Part shown: piece after piece, positions 26,421-35,743 of the stretch | Layout of the letters: every line of letters begins with the position of its first letter | Numbering within the stretch: the stretch's first letter is position 1 | Source: Solibacillus silvestris | GTDB lineage: Bacteria > Bacillota > Bacilli > Bacillales_A > Planococcaceae | Direction: 5' to 3' | DNA: 64,000 nt | NCBI GenBank assembly: GCA_001586195.1 | Contig: CP014609.1 | Span: forward strand, 2,454,001-2,518,000 | Notes under the pieces: generated by a model | What the model was told of the DNA's origin: nothing | The model's input: the letters and a program-made list of their open reading frames with translations, nothing else | Databases searched by the model: none | Made by a program: the position numbers and the translations under genes

Positions 26421-27389
26421 TTACGCCAATAAAGATACTAAAACTGCTTTTTGGGCATGCAGGCGATTTTCTGCTTGCTCAAATATATAAGAATTTGAGC
26501 CGTCAATAACTGACGTCGCAACTTCTTCCTCTCGATGTGCCGGTAAACAATGAAGGAACATATAATCCGGCTTTGCATGGGCAACCAATTCATCATTGAT
26601 CTGATACTTTTCAAAATCCTTCAGTCGCTTTAGTGTTTCTTCTTCCTGCCCCATTGATGTCCATACATCTGCGTAAACCGCATCTGCATCTGTAACAGCT
26701 GCCACTGGGTCATTTGTTACAACAATAGTACTGCCGTTACGAGAAGCGATCATTTGTGCTTTTTCAATAAAACGTTTATCACATTCATATCCTGGTGGTG
26801 TTGCAACTGCTACATGCATACCAACATGTGCTGCTGCAGCGATAAGCGCATGTGCTACATTATTGCCATCACCTACATAAGCGATTTTTAATCCTTTCAA
26901 TTCCCCTTTATTTTCGGCAATTGTTTCAAGGTCAGCTAATGCCTGACATGGATGATCAAGGTCCGTTAACCCATTAATGACCGGAATCGAGGCGTTATCA
27001 GCCAATTCTTCAACCATTGTATGGGAGTTGGCACGGATCATGATTCCGTCTAAATAACCTGACAATACTCTTCCTGTATCAGATATTGGTTCACCACGGC
27101 CAATTTGCATATCGCGAGCATTCATATACATTCCATATCCGCCAAGCTGCTGCATGCCTACTTCAAATGATACACGTGTACGCGTTGAACTTTTTTCAAA
27201 GATCATGCCAAGTGTCTTACCTTCCAATAATCGTGGACATTTGCCCGCTTTTGTAATTATTTTCAACTGTGTAGCAAGTTCAAGCAGTTGCTTCACTTCT
27301 TCACTCGTATAGTCAAGCAATGTTAATAAGTCTTTTCCTTGTAAACTTTCAACAGGCTTTAATTGCACCTCTTCTAATAACTTCATCAT
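26421..27389 (-). CDS. argF: Ornithine carbamoyltransferase
   Basis: 322 residues. Carbamoyl-phosphate binding motif [12 protein letters not shown], ornithine-side motifs HPCQALADL and the catalytic [10 protein letters not shown] loop are intact. It makes citrulline from ornithine and carbamoyl phosphate in arginine synthesis (or could run in reverse in an arginine deiminase pathway, although no arc genes are nearby). It stands alone here, outside an arg cluster. A strong promoter with ARG-box-like sequence precedes it. ATG 27389 follows AGAGGTG; the next codon is also ATG. Confidence 0.95.
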   Translation of the reverse strand: MMKLLEEVQLKPVESLQGKDLLTLLDYTSEEVKQLLELATQLKIITKAGKCPRLLEGKTLGMIFEKSSTRTRVSFEVGMQQLGGYGMYMNARDMQIGRGEPISDTGRVLSGYLDGIMIRANSHTMVEELADNASIPVINGLTDLDHPCQALADLETIAENKGELKGLKIAYVGDGNNVAHALIAAAAHVGMHVAVATPPGYECDKRFIEKAQMIASRNGSTIVVTNDPVAAVTDADAVYADVWTSMGQEEETLKRLKDFEKYQINDELVAHAKPDYMFLHCLPAHREEEVATSVIDGSNSYIFEQAENRLHAQKAVLVSLLA

Positions 27390-27420
27390 TACACACCTCT
27401 GTAAGCTTTATGTTGGTTTT

Positions 27421-27449
27421 ATTATACAAATGAATAAATATAAAATCAA
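27421..27449 (-). promoter_or_regulatory. argF promoter with ARG-box-like operator
   Basis: On the minus strand TTGATT (27444-27449), a 17-bp spacer and a perfect TATAAT (27421-27426). The spacer contains an AATGAATAAATATAAAAT-like sequence (read on the plus strand, about 27429-27446), close to the ARG box bound by AhrC/ArgR. A second, weaker match (GTGAATTATTATAAATT) adjoins it at about 27450-27466. Arginine-dependent repression is likely. Confidence 0.65.
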
Positions 27450-27660
27450 GTGAATTATTATAAATTATTTAAATTAATAAAATTGTACAATAATTAGGCT
27501 TATTCATGAACGATGAAATAATTCACTTGAAGGATATATTTTATGTTTTTTAGAGAAGATATCCGATTTTTATTGAATTCTAATTCATTTTTAAGCATAC
27601 TATTTACAGCAGTACATTTTGGAAATAATTTACTCTATCACTGATTTAGGAGGAATCATT

Positions 27661-28113
27661 ATGCCGCACGCGATTCACACAGTGGAATTACCATTATCTA
27701 ATGAGATAATATGGCATTTTCTAAAGAACTATAATAATTGGGCTCCATTAATTCCAGGTTATATCGAGCACGAAGCAATACATGATACGCAGTTCACTTG
27801 GACTTTACTTGCAGATTTAGGGTTCACGAAAAAAAAGATTATTCTTCAAGTAGATATAACTGATTCTGTTGAACCGACTGATGTAAAATTTAACATAAAA
27901 GGTTTGTCCGACAACTTTGATGGGAACGGCTACTTTAACATTGCAACCGGCAATAACGAGTCCGCTCAAGTAACAGGCAGCCTGGATTTATCTGCTGGCG
28001 GTTTTATGGGGATGATGATCAACCCTGTTTTGGAAAGTTTCGTACCTAAAGCGACGTCTGATTTAACGAACTCAATTGAAACAAAGCTTACTGCCCTACA
28101 TGATGTAAAATAA
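27661..28113 (+). CDS. SRPBCC/CoxG family protein
   Basis: A 150-residue single-domain START/SRPBCC fold protein resembling CoxG (carbon monoxide dehydrogenase subunit G family). Pattern visible: MPHAIHTVELPLSNEIIWHF at the start, then a VTGSLDLSAGGFMG near the C-terminal helix. The fold binds hydrophobic ligands. No carbon monoxide dehydrogenase genes are in the window, so the CoxG name should not be taken as function. ATG 27661 follows TAGGAGGAA. Confidence 0.75.
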   Translation: MPHAIHTVELPLSNEIIWHFLKNYNNWAPLIPGYIEHEAIHDTQFTWTLLADLGFTKKKIILQVDITDSVEPTDVKFNIKGLSDNFDGNGYFNIATGNNESAQVTGSLDLSAGGFMGMMINPVLESFVPKATSDLTNSIETKLTALHDVK

Positions 28114-28115
28114 AC

Positions 28116-28160
28116 AAAAAACCATTAACTTTCCTGACAATCGGAAAATTAATGGTTTTT
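28116..28160 (+). terminator. Terminator of the SRPBCC gene
   Basis: Long stem AAAAACCATTAACTTTCC with a near-perfect complement (28116-28134, 28143-28160), ending in T residues. Confidence 0.85.
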
Positions 28161-28308
28161 GCTTATTGTATTGGAGAGTGTACAGCAGGTTTCAACATAC
28201 GATGCACTCAATTTTCTCATCATATTCACTGCATACACTAATACAAACTTCATCCATAAATAATGTAGTCACAGTACAGTTGAGAATACGACGTTCAAGA
28301 TCTAAAAT

Positions 28309-29439
28309 TTACTGAAATACTCCATCCCGAATAATAGTAGTGTTTACGGTAACGTTTACTTTCATTTTTGAAAACATTTCATACCATTCCTCTTTATCGA
28401 TATTCGCATTTCGGTACTGTGCTTTATAATATTCTCCAAACTGGAATATATCCGTATTGATGTCATGGCTATATTGTATAAGTCGTTTAATTTCACTTTC
28501 AATTTTCTTGTTGATTTCCTTCTCGACTTTATGAATCATTGCGTTTCCATCCATGCTTATATCCGAATCAACCTCCAATAGTCGACACTCCAGTTGAATC
28601 GTTAAATTGAATTCTGGAACTTCCGGATCAACTAATTCAATAGTCCGTTTTGAATTAATAGAGTCGATGGCTATCGGCAGTTCTTTCGAAGAATCCGAGG
28701 GGGATTTCTCCAGCGCTGTGACTGGTATTTTCATTTCCAACGCTCCTTTATGAGTATTACCTTGAACCATTAATATATATATAGCTTCTTCTGCAGGGAG
28801 ATTTCCGGATAATTTTCCCGTATTAAAAAAAGCAATGCCGGAAATTTCAACATTTTCTTCTTCTCTTTTTAATATTGGCATTGCATAACTATTCAAAAAA
28901 GAAAGTTTATCTCTATTGACTTCATGTAGCGTCGATGAAATAATGTATTGTTGTTCAATGTTATGTTGAATTAATTGATATATATGTTGTCCAATATCCG
29001 ATATATTTTCATATTTATATTCCAATAATGTTTTCAAATCTCCATCTACAGTAGCCAAATATGTTGCATTGCTGATTTCAGAATTCATTTTTAAAATATG
29101 GATATTATCATCTAAACCTGATTTCGCCAGCTCCTCACCGAACAGTACAACCCGCAATTGTCCTGATCCAATTTCCTTGGATGTTTTTAAATCCATTTTT
29201 GAACGGGCTCCCTTACTTGTAGATGCAGTGGCTGACTGCAATTCAATTTTACTCTCTAATTCCGGATTGATCTGACGGATGACGGCTGTGACGGACAAAT
29301 TATCCTCTTCTTCTATATCATAGCCCAGAAGTGTCGTTAAACTTATCCTTTCAAGAATTTTCTCTTCTGCACAGCCCCCGAGAACTATTGTGCATACAAA
29401 AAGCATAAGTAGCATTCTTAACATAATCAGCGCTTTCAT
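28309..29439 (-). CDS. Spore germination protein, Ger(x)C family lipoprotein
   Basis: 376 residues with a lipoprotein signal (LMLFVCTIVLGGC, acylated Cys23) followed by ERISLTTLLGYDIEEED, the GerAC/GerBC family opening. This is the C subunit of nutrient germinant receptors, anchored on the outside of the spore inner membrane. The ATG overlaps the stop of the B-subunit gene by four bases (ATGA). Receptor specificity cannot be predicted. Confidence 0.93.
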   Translation of the reverse strand: MKALIMLRMLLMLFVCTIVLGGCAEEKILERISLTTLLGYDIEEEDNLSVTAVIRQINPELESKIELQSATASTSKGARSKMDLKTSKEIGSGQLRVVLFGEELAKSGLDDNIHILKMNSEISNATYLATVDGDLKTLLEYKYENISDIGQHIYQLIQHNIEQQYIISSTLHEVNRDKLSFLNSYAMPILKREEENVEISGIAFFNTGKLSGNLPAEEAIYILMVQGNTHKGALEMKIPVTALEKSPSDSSKELPIAIDSINSKRTIELVDPEVPEFNLTIQLECRLLEVDSDISMDGNAMIHKVEKEINKKIESEIKRLIQYSHDINTDIFQFGEYYKAQYRNANIDKEEWYEMFSKMKVNVTVNTTIIRDGVFQ

Positions 29440-30545
29440 TCCCTTCCAGCCTTTCTTTTAAAGACTTTTTTGTTCAGGAGAGCAATGAAATATATAAAGA
29501 TAGGATAAATAAATACAATATAAAAAGCATAATTCCCGAAATAGTCGTTGAATGTATGAACTTCAATCCTTGTTTTCACTATCAGCGACCCTATAAATAT
29601 TAAAACGGAAAATATAAGAACAAATTTCTTGTCGGTTATGTTAATCATTCGACTGACACCCCGATAGGCGGACCATACAAAAAAACAAAGATTCGGCAAA
29701 ATGATCATCATCCAGTAACAGACAGTGATAAGTTCAATCCGTTCAAGAAAAGGCAGGCGGACAATGCTGAATAAAGATAATGTTGCCCAGATCGATTTCT
29801 CGAGCTGTTCCCCACTGAAAAAAGTTAATGTTACGAGCATAACAAATAAATAAATAGCCAATGTACACATCAATCCTAAATGTACATATTTTTGGGCCTT
29901 ATTCTTTTCTTTGACATAGGGATAGATCGTATTAATTATTTCAAAACCTACAATGGTGAGCGTCATCGAATACGCCCCTTTTAATAGACTTTTAAAATCA
30001 TTATTCAATACTGGCAGCAAGTAATTTATATTTGAATATTCAATTGGAAATAACAGTACAACTAAAATCCAGAGACTAAAAAAAAAGCTAAAAAAACAAA
30101 CTCCTATTATTACCCGTAATCCTCCCGTGAAAGCATAGCTCACAGTGATAAGCAGAGTAATTGTAATAAACGAAGCACTTAAACTTGGGAATACCCATGT
30201 ATTTATTACATCTGAATAATTTTTGATAATCGCGAAATAGGCCAAGCCGCAATAAACAATATAAGTTAAATTAATTAAATTGCCTAAGTATTTACCAAAT
30301 AAATTTATATTCACCCCGTAAATATCATTTGATTCATACAATTCCAGAACTTTAAAGATAATATAAACGACTATATGCGCTGCTATGAAACTGATAATGA
30401 TAGAAATCCACGCATCCTGTTTTGCATCTCTATAGATGATGCTTTGAAACCCGTGAATTCCTACACCAATCTGGGTGGAACAGATGATGAAAAAGAGAAG
30501 CGGTGCATTGAATGTTTGAGTAGGATTAACTTGCAGCTTGTCCAT
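29436..30545 (-). CDS. Spore germination permease, GerAB/GerBB family
   Basis: 369 residues with ten hydrophobic segments of the amino-acid/polyamine transporter fold. The start LLFFIICSTQIGVGIHGF matches GerAB-type B subunits, which bind the germinant in the spore inner membrane. Chosen start ATG 30545 overlaps the A-subunit stop by one base and lies six bases from GGGGGA. Middle gene of a gerABC-type operon. Confidence 0.93.
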   Translation of the reverse strand: MDKLQVNPTQTFNAPLLFFIICSTQIGVGIHGFQSIIYRDAKQDAWISIIISFIAAHIVVYIIFKVLELYESNDIYGVNINLFGKYLGNLINLTYIVYCGLAYFAIIKNYSDVINTWVFPSLSASFITITLLITVSYAFTGGLRVIIGVCFFSFFFSLWILVVLLFPIEYSNINYLLPVLNNDFKSLLKGAYSMTLTIVGFEIINTIYPYVKEKNKAQKYVHLGLMCTLAIYLFVMLVTLTFFSGEQLEKSIWATLSLFSIVRLPFLERIELITVCYWMMIILPNLCFFVWSAYRGVSRMINITDKKFVLIFSVLIFIGSLIVKTRIEVHTFNDYFGNYAFYIVFIYPIFIYFIALLNKKVFKRKAGRE

Positions 30546-32149
30546 CACTCTTCCCCCTTCTCTTTATCACCTTTAAGATTTACACGCACTTTGGAATATT
30601 CCGGATTCTCCACTCTTGCGTTTGGCGATTTTCGTACAATGAACGGATACGGCAGACGAACCAGGCTATCGCCCAAATCTTTAAGTCTAGGTGGATAAAA
30701 CGGTGCCATATAAGGGGCGCCTAAACTTGTTTGTCGTAATAGATGAATCACCAGAATACAAAAAGCGAGCATTATACCATAATACCCCCAAAACCCGGCT
30801 AAAATGATTATTGGAAAGCGCAGCAATCGAATTACATTTCCCATCATATAACTCGGAGTTATAAAGGAAGACAGAGCACACAATGCGACAATAATAATGA
30901 GAATGTTACTCGTTATCCCTGCCTGCACCGCCGCTGTACCGAGTACAACCCCCCCTACAATTCCTATTGTCTGGCCTATTTTGGTAGGCAGGCGCGCTCC
31001 GGCCTCGCGAAGCAATTCCATAATCAATTCCAGGAAAAGTGCCTCCAGTATAGGCGGAAACGGCACTTTAGCTCTAGATTCGCTAAGCGGAACTAAAAGC
31101 GGCTGAGGAATGACTTCATAATGGAATGTTAGTGAAGCTACATACAGTGGGGTAAAAAAAATTGAGATAAAAATAGCTACGAATCTTAACCATCTGACAA
31201 AGGTAGCTATCGGCCACCGCAAGTTCCTATCTTCCCTACTCTGGAAAAACTCAATAAATGCGTAAGGACAAAGTATCCCCATTGAACTGCCATCAACAAG
31301 AACGCCTATTTTCCCGCTCAATAAACCATCACAAAACCGGTCAGGGCGCTCCGTTAATAACATTTGCGGAAAAATGGACAGAGAGCTGTCATCAATTAAC
31401 TCGGCAAGTTCCGCACTGTCGATCAGATCTTCAATATCAAGAGTTTGAATTCTTTGTCGAACAGTATTTACATTTTGTTCTGAAGCAACGCCATCTATAT
31501 AAAGTATGGAGAGCGATGTATTGGTCTGATTCCCGACTTTCAGTTGTTCATTACTAAGATCAGGGCTCAAAATAAACCGTCGAACAAGCGATATATTTGT
31601 GGATAGACTTTCATTAAACCCAACTTGTGATCCGATTACTTGAGATTCATTTTCGGGTGCAGACAAACCGCGCGATTCTCTTGCCGGAATGATGACCATA
31701 GTAACCATTGCATATCCTGCCACATGAATGATCACAGCCCCTGTTAACATGGTTTTGATACACTCATTTAACCTATCCTCCACATTTACTTGAGGGAGGG
31801 GCAACTGACTATGGATACTGTCAGGTGTGGCATTTTGAATATCCTGCAGGACAGGTAATATTTTTCCGTTCAATATTTCTTCTTTTACTAAATTATCGAT
31901 ATAAATGATAGTAATGGATTCTGTCATGTTTCGAATTATCAAATCGGCCGGAGAATGAAGCTGATCTTTTACTTCTTTTATAAAGACTTCCGTAGAATCG
32001 GAAATGGGTTTCAGATTTTCCGTTTTGGGAGTTACTTTACCCTTTTGTTGAACAGATTGCTTTTCGTCCATATTATTATTGAAAGGCGATGTTATATCTC
32101 CCGTTTGTTTGTTGAGTGATGATTTCTTATTCTTTTTTCCAAAATACAT
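30545..32149 (-). CDS. Spore germination protein, GerA family A subunit
   Basis: 534 residues: a hydrophilic N-terminal half (SPADLIIRNMTESITIIYID, then RESRGLSAPENESQVIGSQVG and GFNESLSTNISLVRR), and a C-terminal membrane half with about five helices around ITSNILIIIVALCALSSFITPSYMMG. These are diagnostic for GerAA/GerKA/SpoVAF proteins. The first 45 residues are a polar, K/N/Q-rich extension. ATG 32149 follows TGGGGGAATG; 35 further upstream codons are open but lack a start context. First gene of the operon, expected to be sigma-G dependent. Confidence 0.93.
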   Translation of the reverse strand: MYFGKKNKKSSLNKQTGDITSPFNNNMDEKQSVQQKGKVTPKTENLKPISDSTEVFIKEVKDQLHSPADLIIRNMTESITIIYIDNLVKEEILNGKILPVLQDIQNATPDSIHSQLPLPQVNVEDRLNECIKTMLTGAVIIHVAGYAMVTMVIIPARESRGLSAPENESQVIGSQVGFNESLSTNISLVRRFILSPDLSNEQLKVGNQTNTSLSILYIDGVASEQNVNTVRQRIQTLDIEDLIDSAELAELIDDSSLSIFPQMLLTERPDRFCDGLLSGKIGVLVDGSSMGILCPYAFIEFFQSREDRNLRWPIATFVRWLRFVAIFISIFFTPLYVASLTFHYEVIPQPLLVPLSESRAKVPFPPILEALFLELIMELLREAGARLPTKIGQTIGIVGGVVLGTAAVQAGITSNILIIIVALCALSSFITPSYMMGNVIRLLRFPIIILAGFWGYYGIMLAFCILVIHLLRQTSLGAPYMAPFYPPRLKDLGDSLVRLPYPFIVRKSPNARVENPEYSKVRVNLKGDKEKGEE

Positions 32150-32318
32150 AACATTCCCCCATTTTTGTCTTAAGATTATATTTTTTGAACACCTATCTTT
32201 CAACAGTCGCCAATTAATGAATTCATTATTGCCAGATTCTAGGTAAATATTCATAAAGGACTAAATTTGGTAGTAGGAATTAAAAGGAGGGTAATGAAAT
32301 GAATGTTTATTTCAAAAT
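32150..32318. other. Upstream region of the ger operon
   Basis: AT-rich leader that should hold the forespore promoter. An isolated ribosome-site-like AAAGGAGGGTAATG near 32283 leads only to a ten-codon frame that runs into element E2. No other feature seen. Confidence 0.35.
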
Positions 32319-32355
32319 AAAAAGAGACTGGGACATAATTAGTATCGGTTAAGGC

Positions 32356-32390
32356 AAAAAGGGAAATTGCACCGTGCAATTTCCCTTTTT
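32356..32390. terminator. Perfect 16-bp hairpin in element E2
   Basis: AAAAAGGGAAATTGCA and its exact complement separated by three bases, with A and T flanks. Competent as a terminator on both strands. Confidence 0.75.
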
Positions 32391-32424
32391 GTTTTATTAT
32401 TTGAGAAGATTGGATGAAGAGTTA

Positions 32425-32567
32425 ACCCCTCACCGCATATTTACTTAAATTTTTGGCCATTAATGCTAATCCGATTTCATTATTAACCTTCGATTATCCC
32501 GAATCGAAAACCGCGTGAAACCCAAATTAGCTTTCAAGAATCCCAAAATGGCAGCCGTAGACACAAA
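32425..32567 (-). pseudogene. IS1182-family transposase C-terminal remnant (frameshifted)
   Basis: Minus-strand translation gives AAILGFLKANLGFTRFSIRD, then a frame change, then KVNNEIGLALMAKNLSKYAV and a stop. This reads as the C-terminal end of IS1182-type DDE transposases (family pattern GFLKANL.FTRF..RG..KV..E.GLALMA.NL.K). About 45 residues remain, with a frameshift near 32500 and no start, so it is a relic. The family call is from memory of the motif, not a search. Confidence 0.7.
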
Positions 32568-32568
32568 A

Positions 32569-32612
32569 TAAAGCCGTTCAAATTTTACTTTCGTAAAATT
32601 TGAACGGCTTTT
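32569..32612. repeat. Long hairpin at the transposase-relic end of E2
   Basis: A 19-bp stem TAAAGCCGTTCAAATTTTA with its near-perfect complement around a CTTTCG-type loop, adjoining the right end of E2. It could act as a terminator towards higher coordinates, as TTTTGATTTT follows. Confidence 0.75.
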
Positions 32613-32706
32613 GATTTTAAGGCGGGTTTTGTCCCAGCCCCTTTTTTACCTAGTTCACTATTTAACCGTCAATTCCCCGTTGGTTCTATCCAAAGTTTTT
32701 ATAGTA

Positions 32707-33795
32707 TTATTCAAATGTAATTTTATTTACTGTGTCACGGTCTAATCGTTTAATTACTTCTACAATTAATTTAACCGCATTATCATAATCATCACGATGT
32801 AAGATTCCTGCATGTGAGTGAATATAGCGTGTTGCAACACCGATTGCCAATGATGGTACACCGTTTGCTGTAATGTGAATACTTCCTGCATCCGTACCGC
32901 CGCCAGCCATTGCTTCGAACTGGTATGGAATGCCCGCTTCTTCAGCTACATCAAGGACAAATTCACGTAAACCTGTATGAGATACCATTGATGCATCATA
33001 TACGACAATTTGTGGACCTGCGCCCATTTTTGAAGTCGATTCTTTCGGTGTCACGCCCGGCGTATCGCCAGCAACACCAACATCTACAGAAAAACCGATA
33101 TCCGGCTGTACTTTAAATGTAGAAGTTTTCGCACCGCGAAGGCCGATTTCTTCCTGTACATTCCCGACACCATACACAATGTTCGGATGCTTTTCATCTT
33201 TTAATGCTTTCAGTACATCAATCGCAATCGCACAGCCAATACGGTTATCCCATGCTTTCGCTAATAGATGCTTTTCATTTTTCATTACATTGAATTCGAA
33301 ATATGGTGTAATCATATCGCCTGGACGTACGCCCCACTCCATTGCTTCTTCTTTTGATGCGGCACCGATATCAACGAACATTGATTTAATATCGACTACT
33401 TTGTTTCGAACATCTGCCGGTAAAATATGTGGTGGCTTTGATCCGATCACACCAATAATTTCTTCCCCTTTACGTGTTGTAATTGTCACACGTTGTGCAA
33501 GCATTACTTGGCTCCACCAGCCGCCTACTGTCTGGAAGAAGACAAACCCTTTATCATCGATGCGTGTAACCATGAAACCAACTTCATCCAAGTGACCCGC
33601 AACCATAATTTTCGGACCGTTTTCATCGCCTACTTTTTTTGCGATTAAACTTCCTAAGTTATCTGTTTCCACCTCATCTGCATAAGGTGCGATATACTTT
33701 TTCATCACCTCACGTGGTGCACGTTCATTTCCTGGTATACCGTTTGCATCTGTTAAATCTTTGAACATTTGTAATGTAGCATCAAGCTTTGTCAT
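32707..33795 (-). CDS. ysdC: M42 family metallopeptidase (YsdC-like glutamyl aminopeptidase)
   Basis: 362 residues of the M42 peptidase family, dinuclear-metal aminopeptidases that often form tetrahedral dodecamers in the cytoplasm. Metal and catalytic motifs: [53 protein letters not shown] and the C-terminal [14 protein letters not shown]. The position downstream of rplT-ysdA-ysdB matches B. subtilis ysdC. No strong terminator was found before the E2 element. Confidence 0.93.
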   Translation of the reverse strand: MTKLDATLQMFKDLTDANGIPGNERAPREVMKKYIAPYADEVETDNLGSLIAKKVGDENGPKIMVAGHLDEVGFMVTRIDDKGFVFFQTVGGWWSQVMLAQRVTITTRKGEEIIGVIGSKPPHILPADVRNKVVDIKSMFVDIGAASKEEAMEWGVRPGDMITPYFEFNVMKNEKHLLAKAWDNRIGCAIAIDVLKALKDEKHPNIVYGVGNVQEEIGLRGAKTSTFKVQPDIGFSVDVGVAGDTPGVTPKESTSKMGAGPQIVVYDASMVSHTGLREFVLDVAEEAGIPYQFEAMAGGGTDAGSIHITANGVPSLAIGVATRYIHSHAGILHRDDYDNAVKLIVEVIKRLDRDTVNKITFE

Positions 33796-33879
33796 GTCGG
33801 TTTTCCCCCTAATAATTACTCATCTTTATTATAGCGACAATATTTCGAAATGTGAAATAGTTTCTCGGCATTATGTAAT

Positions 33880-34362
33880 TTAATAGCCATTTCGTTGCCG
33901 TTCATAATTCTTCTCATTTTTTAATTCATATGCATGCAAAACATCATCAATTGCAAAATCCAGGTTGTAGGCAATTATGCTGTATTGTTCCCACATCGCC
34001 CTGTAATTTTTTTCTGTTTGGTGCTGCAGAAAGGTCAGGATAGTCTGTGTCGCATTCAGGAAGGTTTCTGTTAACTCTTGCTTAACCTTTAAAAAGGGCC
34101 ATTCTTCCAGCAGAAAACCGCGCATATTTCCTAGTGAGAGCATAAAGTGGACCGAGTCGACATACTCCTCCAAAAGAACAGCTCTTTTTGATGGCCCCTT
34201 CGTTGACCAGAACTTGAAACAGCGTGTTTCATTGGCCAATTCACTTAGCTCAACTAATAATGCGAGGCCTTTTTCGGCAAATACATCTTTTTGTACTTGT
34301 TGGTTTTCTTCAATAAATCGGTCTAGCTGCCGTTGCTTTTCAAATAATTGACGAAATTGCAT
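33880..34362 (-). CDS. dUTPase-like all-alpha NTP pyrophosphohydrolase
   Basis: 160 residues, all-helical. The metal-binding motif of the dimeric dUTPase/MazG-like group is visible as LLVELSELANETRCFKFWS (ExxE) followed by LLEEYVDSVHFMLSLG (ExxD). These enzymes hydrolyse dUTP to dUMP and PPi and so keep uracil out of DNA. ATG 34362 follows GAGGG; a TTG 21 bp upstream has no ribosome site. Divergent from the ysdB-like gene with a short 90-bp spacer. Confidence 0.85.
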   Translation of the reverse strand: MQFRQLFEKQRQLDRFIEENQQVQKDVFAEKGLALLVELSELANETRCFKFWSTKGPSKRAVLLEEYVDSVHFMLSLGNMRGFLLEEWPFLKVKQELTETFLNATQTILTFLQHQTEKNYRAMWEQYSIIAYNLDFAIDDVLHAYELKNEKNYERQRNGY

Positions 34363-34452
34363 TAAAACATCCCTCTTTTTCAAAATAAAATGAAACTTTT
34401 TATACTACTCAATCGTATAGGAGGGAATCACCGTAAGCAAGGAGGAAGTTTC

Positions 34453-34833
34453 ATGGCTTTATTGTTACGAATTGCCATCATCCTTCTCATCATTTACATA
34501 TTTTACAGAGGGGTACGCTACTTAATCGACCCAAAGCGTAAATTGGATGAGGCCTATGAAAATGGACAATATTATTTTTATGATGATGTGAAAAACATTC
34601 GGAAAAACTTTTTCATATCGTATAAGGGGGCATTATTTGAAGGAGAAAAATATTTAGGTACGACAGACAATGCATTTGAAGTCGTAAGTATTTTCGTCTT
34701 TGTCCATGATGCGATGAAACTTCAAGGGTTTACGAAAGAGGATTTTATGTATTTGGAAAACGAGATTCTCATGAATTATCCAAACGCCTCGATTAACTGG
34801 AAAAATCCGATAGAAAAACTGATGAAAGACTAA
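34453..34833 (+). CDS. ysdB: YsdB-like small membrane-anchored protein
   Basis: 126 residues with one N-terminal transmembrane helix (about 2-22, MALLLRIAIILLIIYIFYRG) and a cytoplasmic domain (YYFYDDVKNIRKNFFISYKG, then GTTDNAFEVVSIFVFVHDA). Length and layout match B. subtilis YsdB, a protein genetically linked to the sigma-W pathway, in the same neighbourhood. ATG 34453 follows AAGGAGGAAG; the longer frame from 34390 lacks one. Confidence 0.8.
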   Translation: MALLLRIAIILLIIYIFYRGVRYLIDPKRKLDEAYENGQYYFYDDVKNIRKNFFISYKGALFEGEKYLGTTDNAFEVVSIFVFVHDAMKLQGFTKEDFMYLENEILMNYPNASINWKNPIEKLMKD

Positions 34834-34841
34834 CTGGGGAC

Positions 34842-34869
34842 AGCGAACCGTATGATTGTACGGTTCGCT
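34842..34869 (+). terminator. Terminator of the ysdB-like gene
   Basis: An 11-bp stem AGCGAACCGTA / TACGGTTCGCT (34842-34852, 34859-34869) followed by TTTATGTTT. Confidence 0.8.
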
Positions 34870-34991
34870 TTTATGTTTGAAACCTTTTTCATATATATCC
34901 GTATAAATGGATTTGAATAAAGTTTAAAATATCGACTATTTCCTCCACTTGGCATTGTCATGATGCTCCTATTATTTATTAGTTAAAACAG

Positions 34992-35025
34992 AACCGGATG
35001 CTGCATTTTACTGCAGCATCCGGTT
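34992..35025 (-). terminator. Terminator of the AhpD-like gene
   Basis: A perfect 14-bp stem (AACCGGATGCTGCA at 34992-35005, complement at 35012-35025) that begins within the stop codon of the gene. The minus-strand tail is CTGTTTTAAC. Confidence 0.75.
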
Positions 35026-35615
35026 TACCGATTATGTCCGTAATGCCCGGGATTTGCAACTGCTCCAATCGTACTTACCCAGCGGTTAGTATAATTGAAG
35101 AATCCGGCAACATATGCGGCTTCCAAAATTTCATGGTCATTAAAACCCGCTTCACGTAGTAAATCAACTTCTTTTGTCGTTATTTCATTTGGATACCTTG
35201 TTACACGGTATGCATAATCACATAACGCACGCTGCTTTTCCGTAAGTTTTGCGGAGCGGTAATTGTATGTTAACTGGTCAACCCATCCCGGATTTTTTGT
35301 TAGCCCCCGAAGGACATCACTATGTGAAGTAAGGCAATAGCTGCAATTATTTGTCGAAGAGACGACAAGCCCGATCATTTCCTTGTCTGCTAATGATAAA
35401 TACGTTGTTTCTTCATTGAACAGAGAATATTTAAATTCCAAAAATCCTTTATACTGCAGCGCATTCAATGGAAGAATTTTAAATAAATTATTTACAAACC
35501 CATTTTGCTCCTGCTGCTTTTCAACATGTTGATCGAAAAGTTGCTGTATATCTTCCGGTATTTCCTCTTCATTTGGCTTCTGTAAATAAGATAATTGCTC
35601 TTCGTATTTACTCAT
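35025..35615 (-). CDS. AhpD-like peroxidase-related protein (carboxymuconolactone decarboxylase family)
   Basis: 196 residues. The AhpD/CMD active-site signature is NNCSYCLTSHSDVLRG (CxxC with the downstream histidine), preceded by LADKEMIGLVVSST. Members with this motif act as alkylhydroperoxidase-like or peroxidase-related thiol enzymes. Partner reductase not seen. ATG follows GGGGAG. This gene is inserted between ysdB and ysdA relative to B. subtilis. Confidence 0.85.
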   Translation of the reverse strand: MSKYEEQLSYLQKPNEEEIPEDIQQLFDQHVEKQQEQNGFVNNLFKILPLNALQYKGFLEFKYSLFNEETTYLSLADKEMIGLVVSSTNNCSYCLTSHSDVLRGLTKNPGWVDQLTYNYRSAKLTEKQRALCDYAYRVTRYPNEITTKEVDLLREAGFNDHEILEAAYVAGFFNYTNRWVSTIGAVANPGHYGHNR

Positions 35616-35707
35616 TTCATTACTCCCCGCTTTCGAATTTACTGAATTTATTATAAATTACAACTACTAATCTAACAAATGAATAATCTTTTTCAATGCA
35701 TAAAAAA

Positions 35708-35732
35708 AGCACAGACAAATTTAGTCTATGCT
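35708..35732 (-). terminator. Terminator of ysdA
   Basis: A 9-bp stem AGCACAGAC / GTCTATGCT followed on the minus strand by TTTTTTTA. Confidence 0.8.
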
Positions 35733-35743
35733 CCAAGATCATA

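Larger units (their letters stand above)
32319..32646. mobile_element. GGGACA-bounded element E2, decayed IS1182-like insertion
   Basis: Bounded by AAAAAGAGACTGGGACA (32319-32335) and its inverted match TGTCCCAGCCCCTTTTT (32630-32646). Inside are a perfect 16-bp hairpin (32356-32371 with 32375-32390), a degenerate transposase C-terminus on the minus strand, and a long hairpin (32569-32612). The boundary is shared with element E1 (16429-16678), linking both to one mobile family. The precise IS ends are not proven. Confidence 0.65.

Noticed and set aside
27661-28113. Carbon monoxide dehydrogenase function for the CoxG-like gene
   Set aside because: No cox genes are nearby; the SRPBCC fold alone does not support the function.
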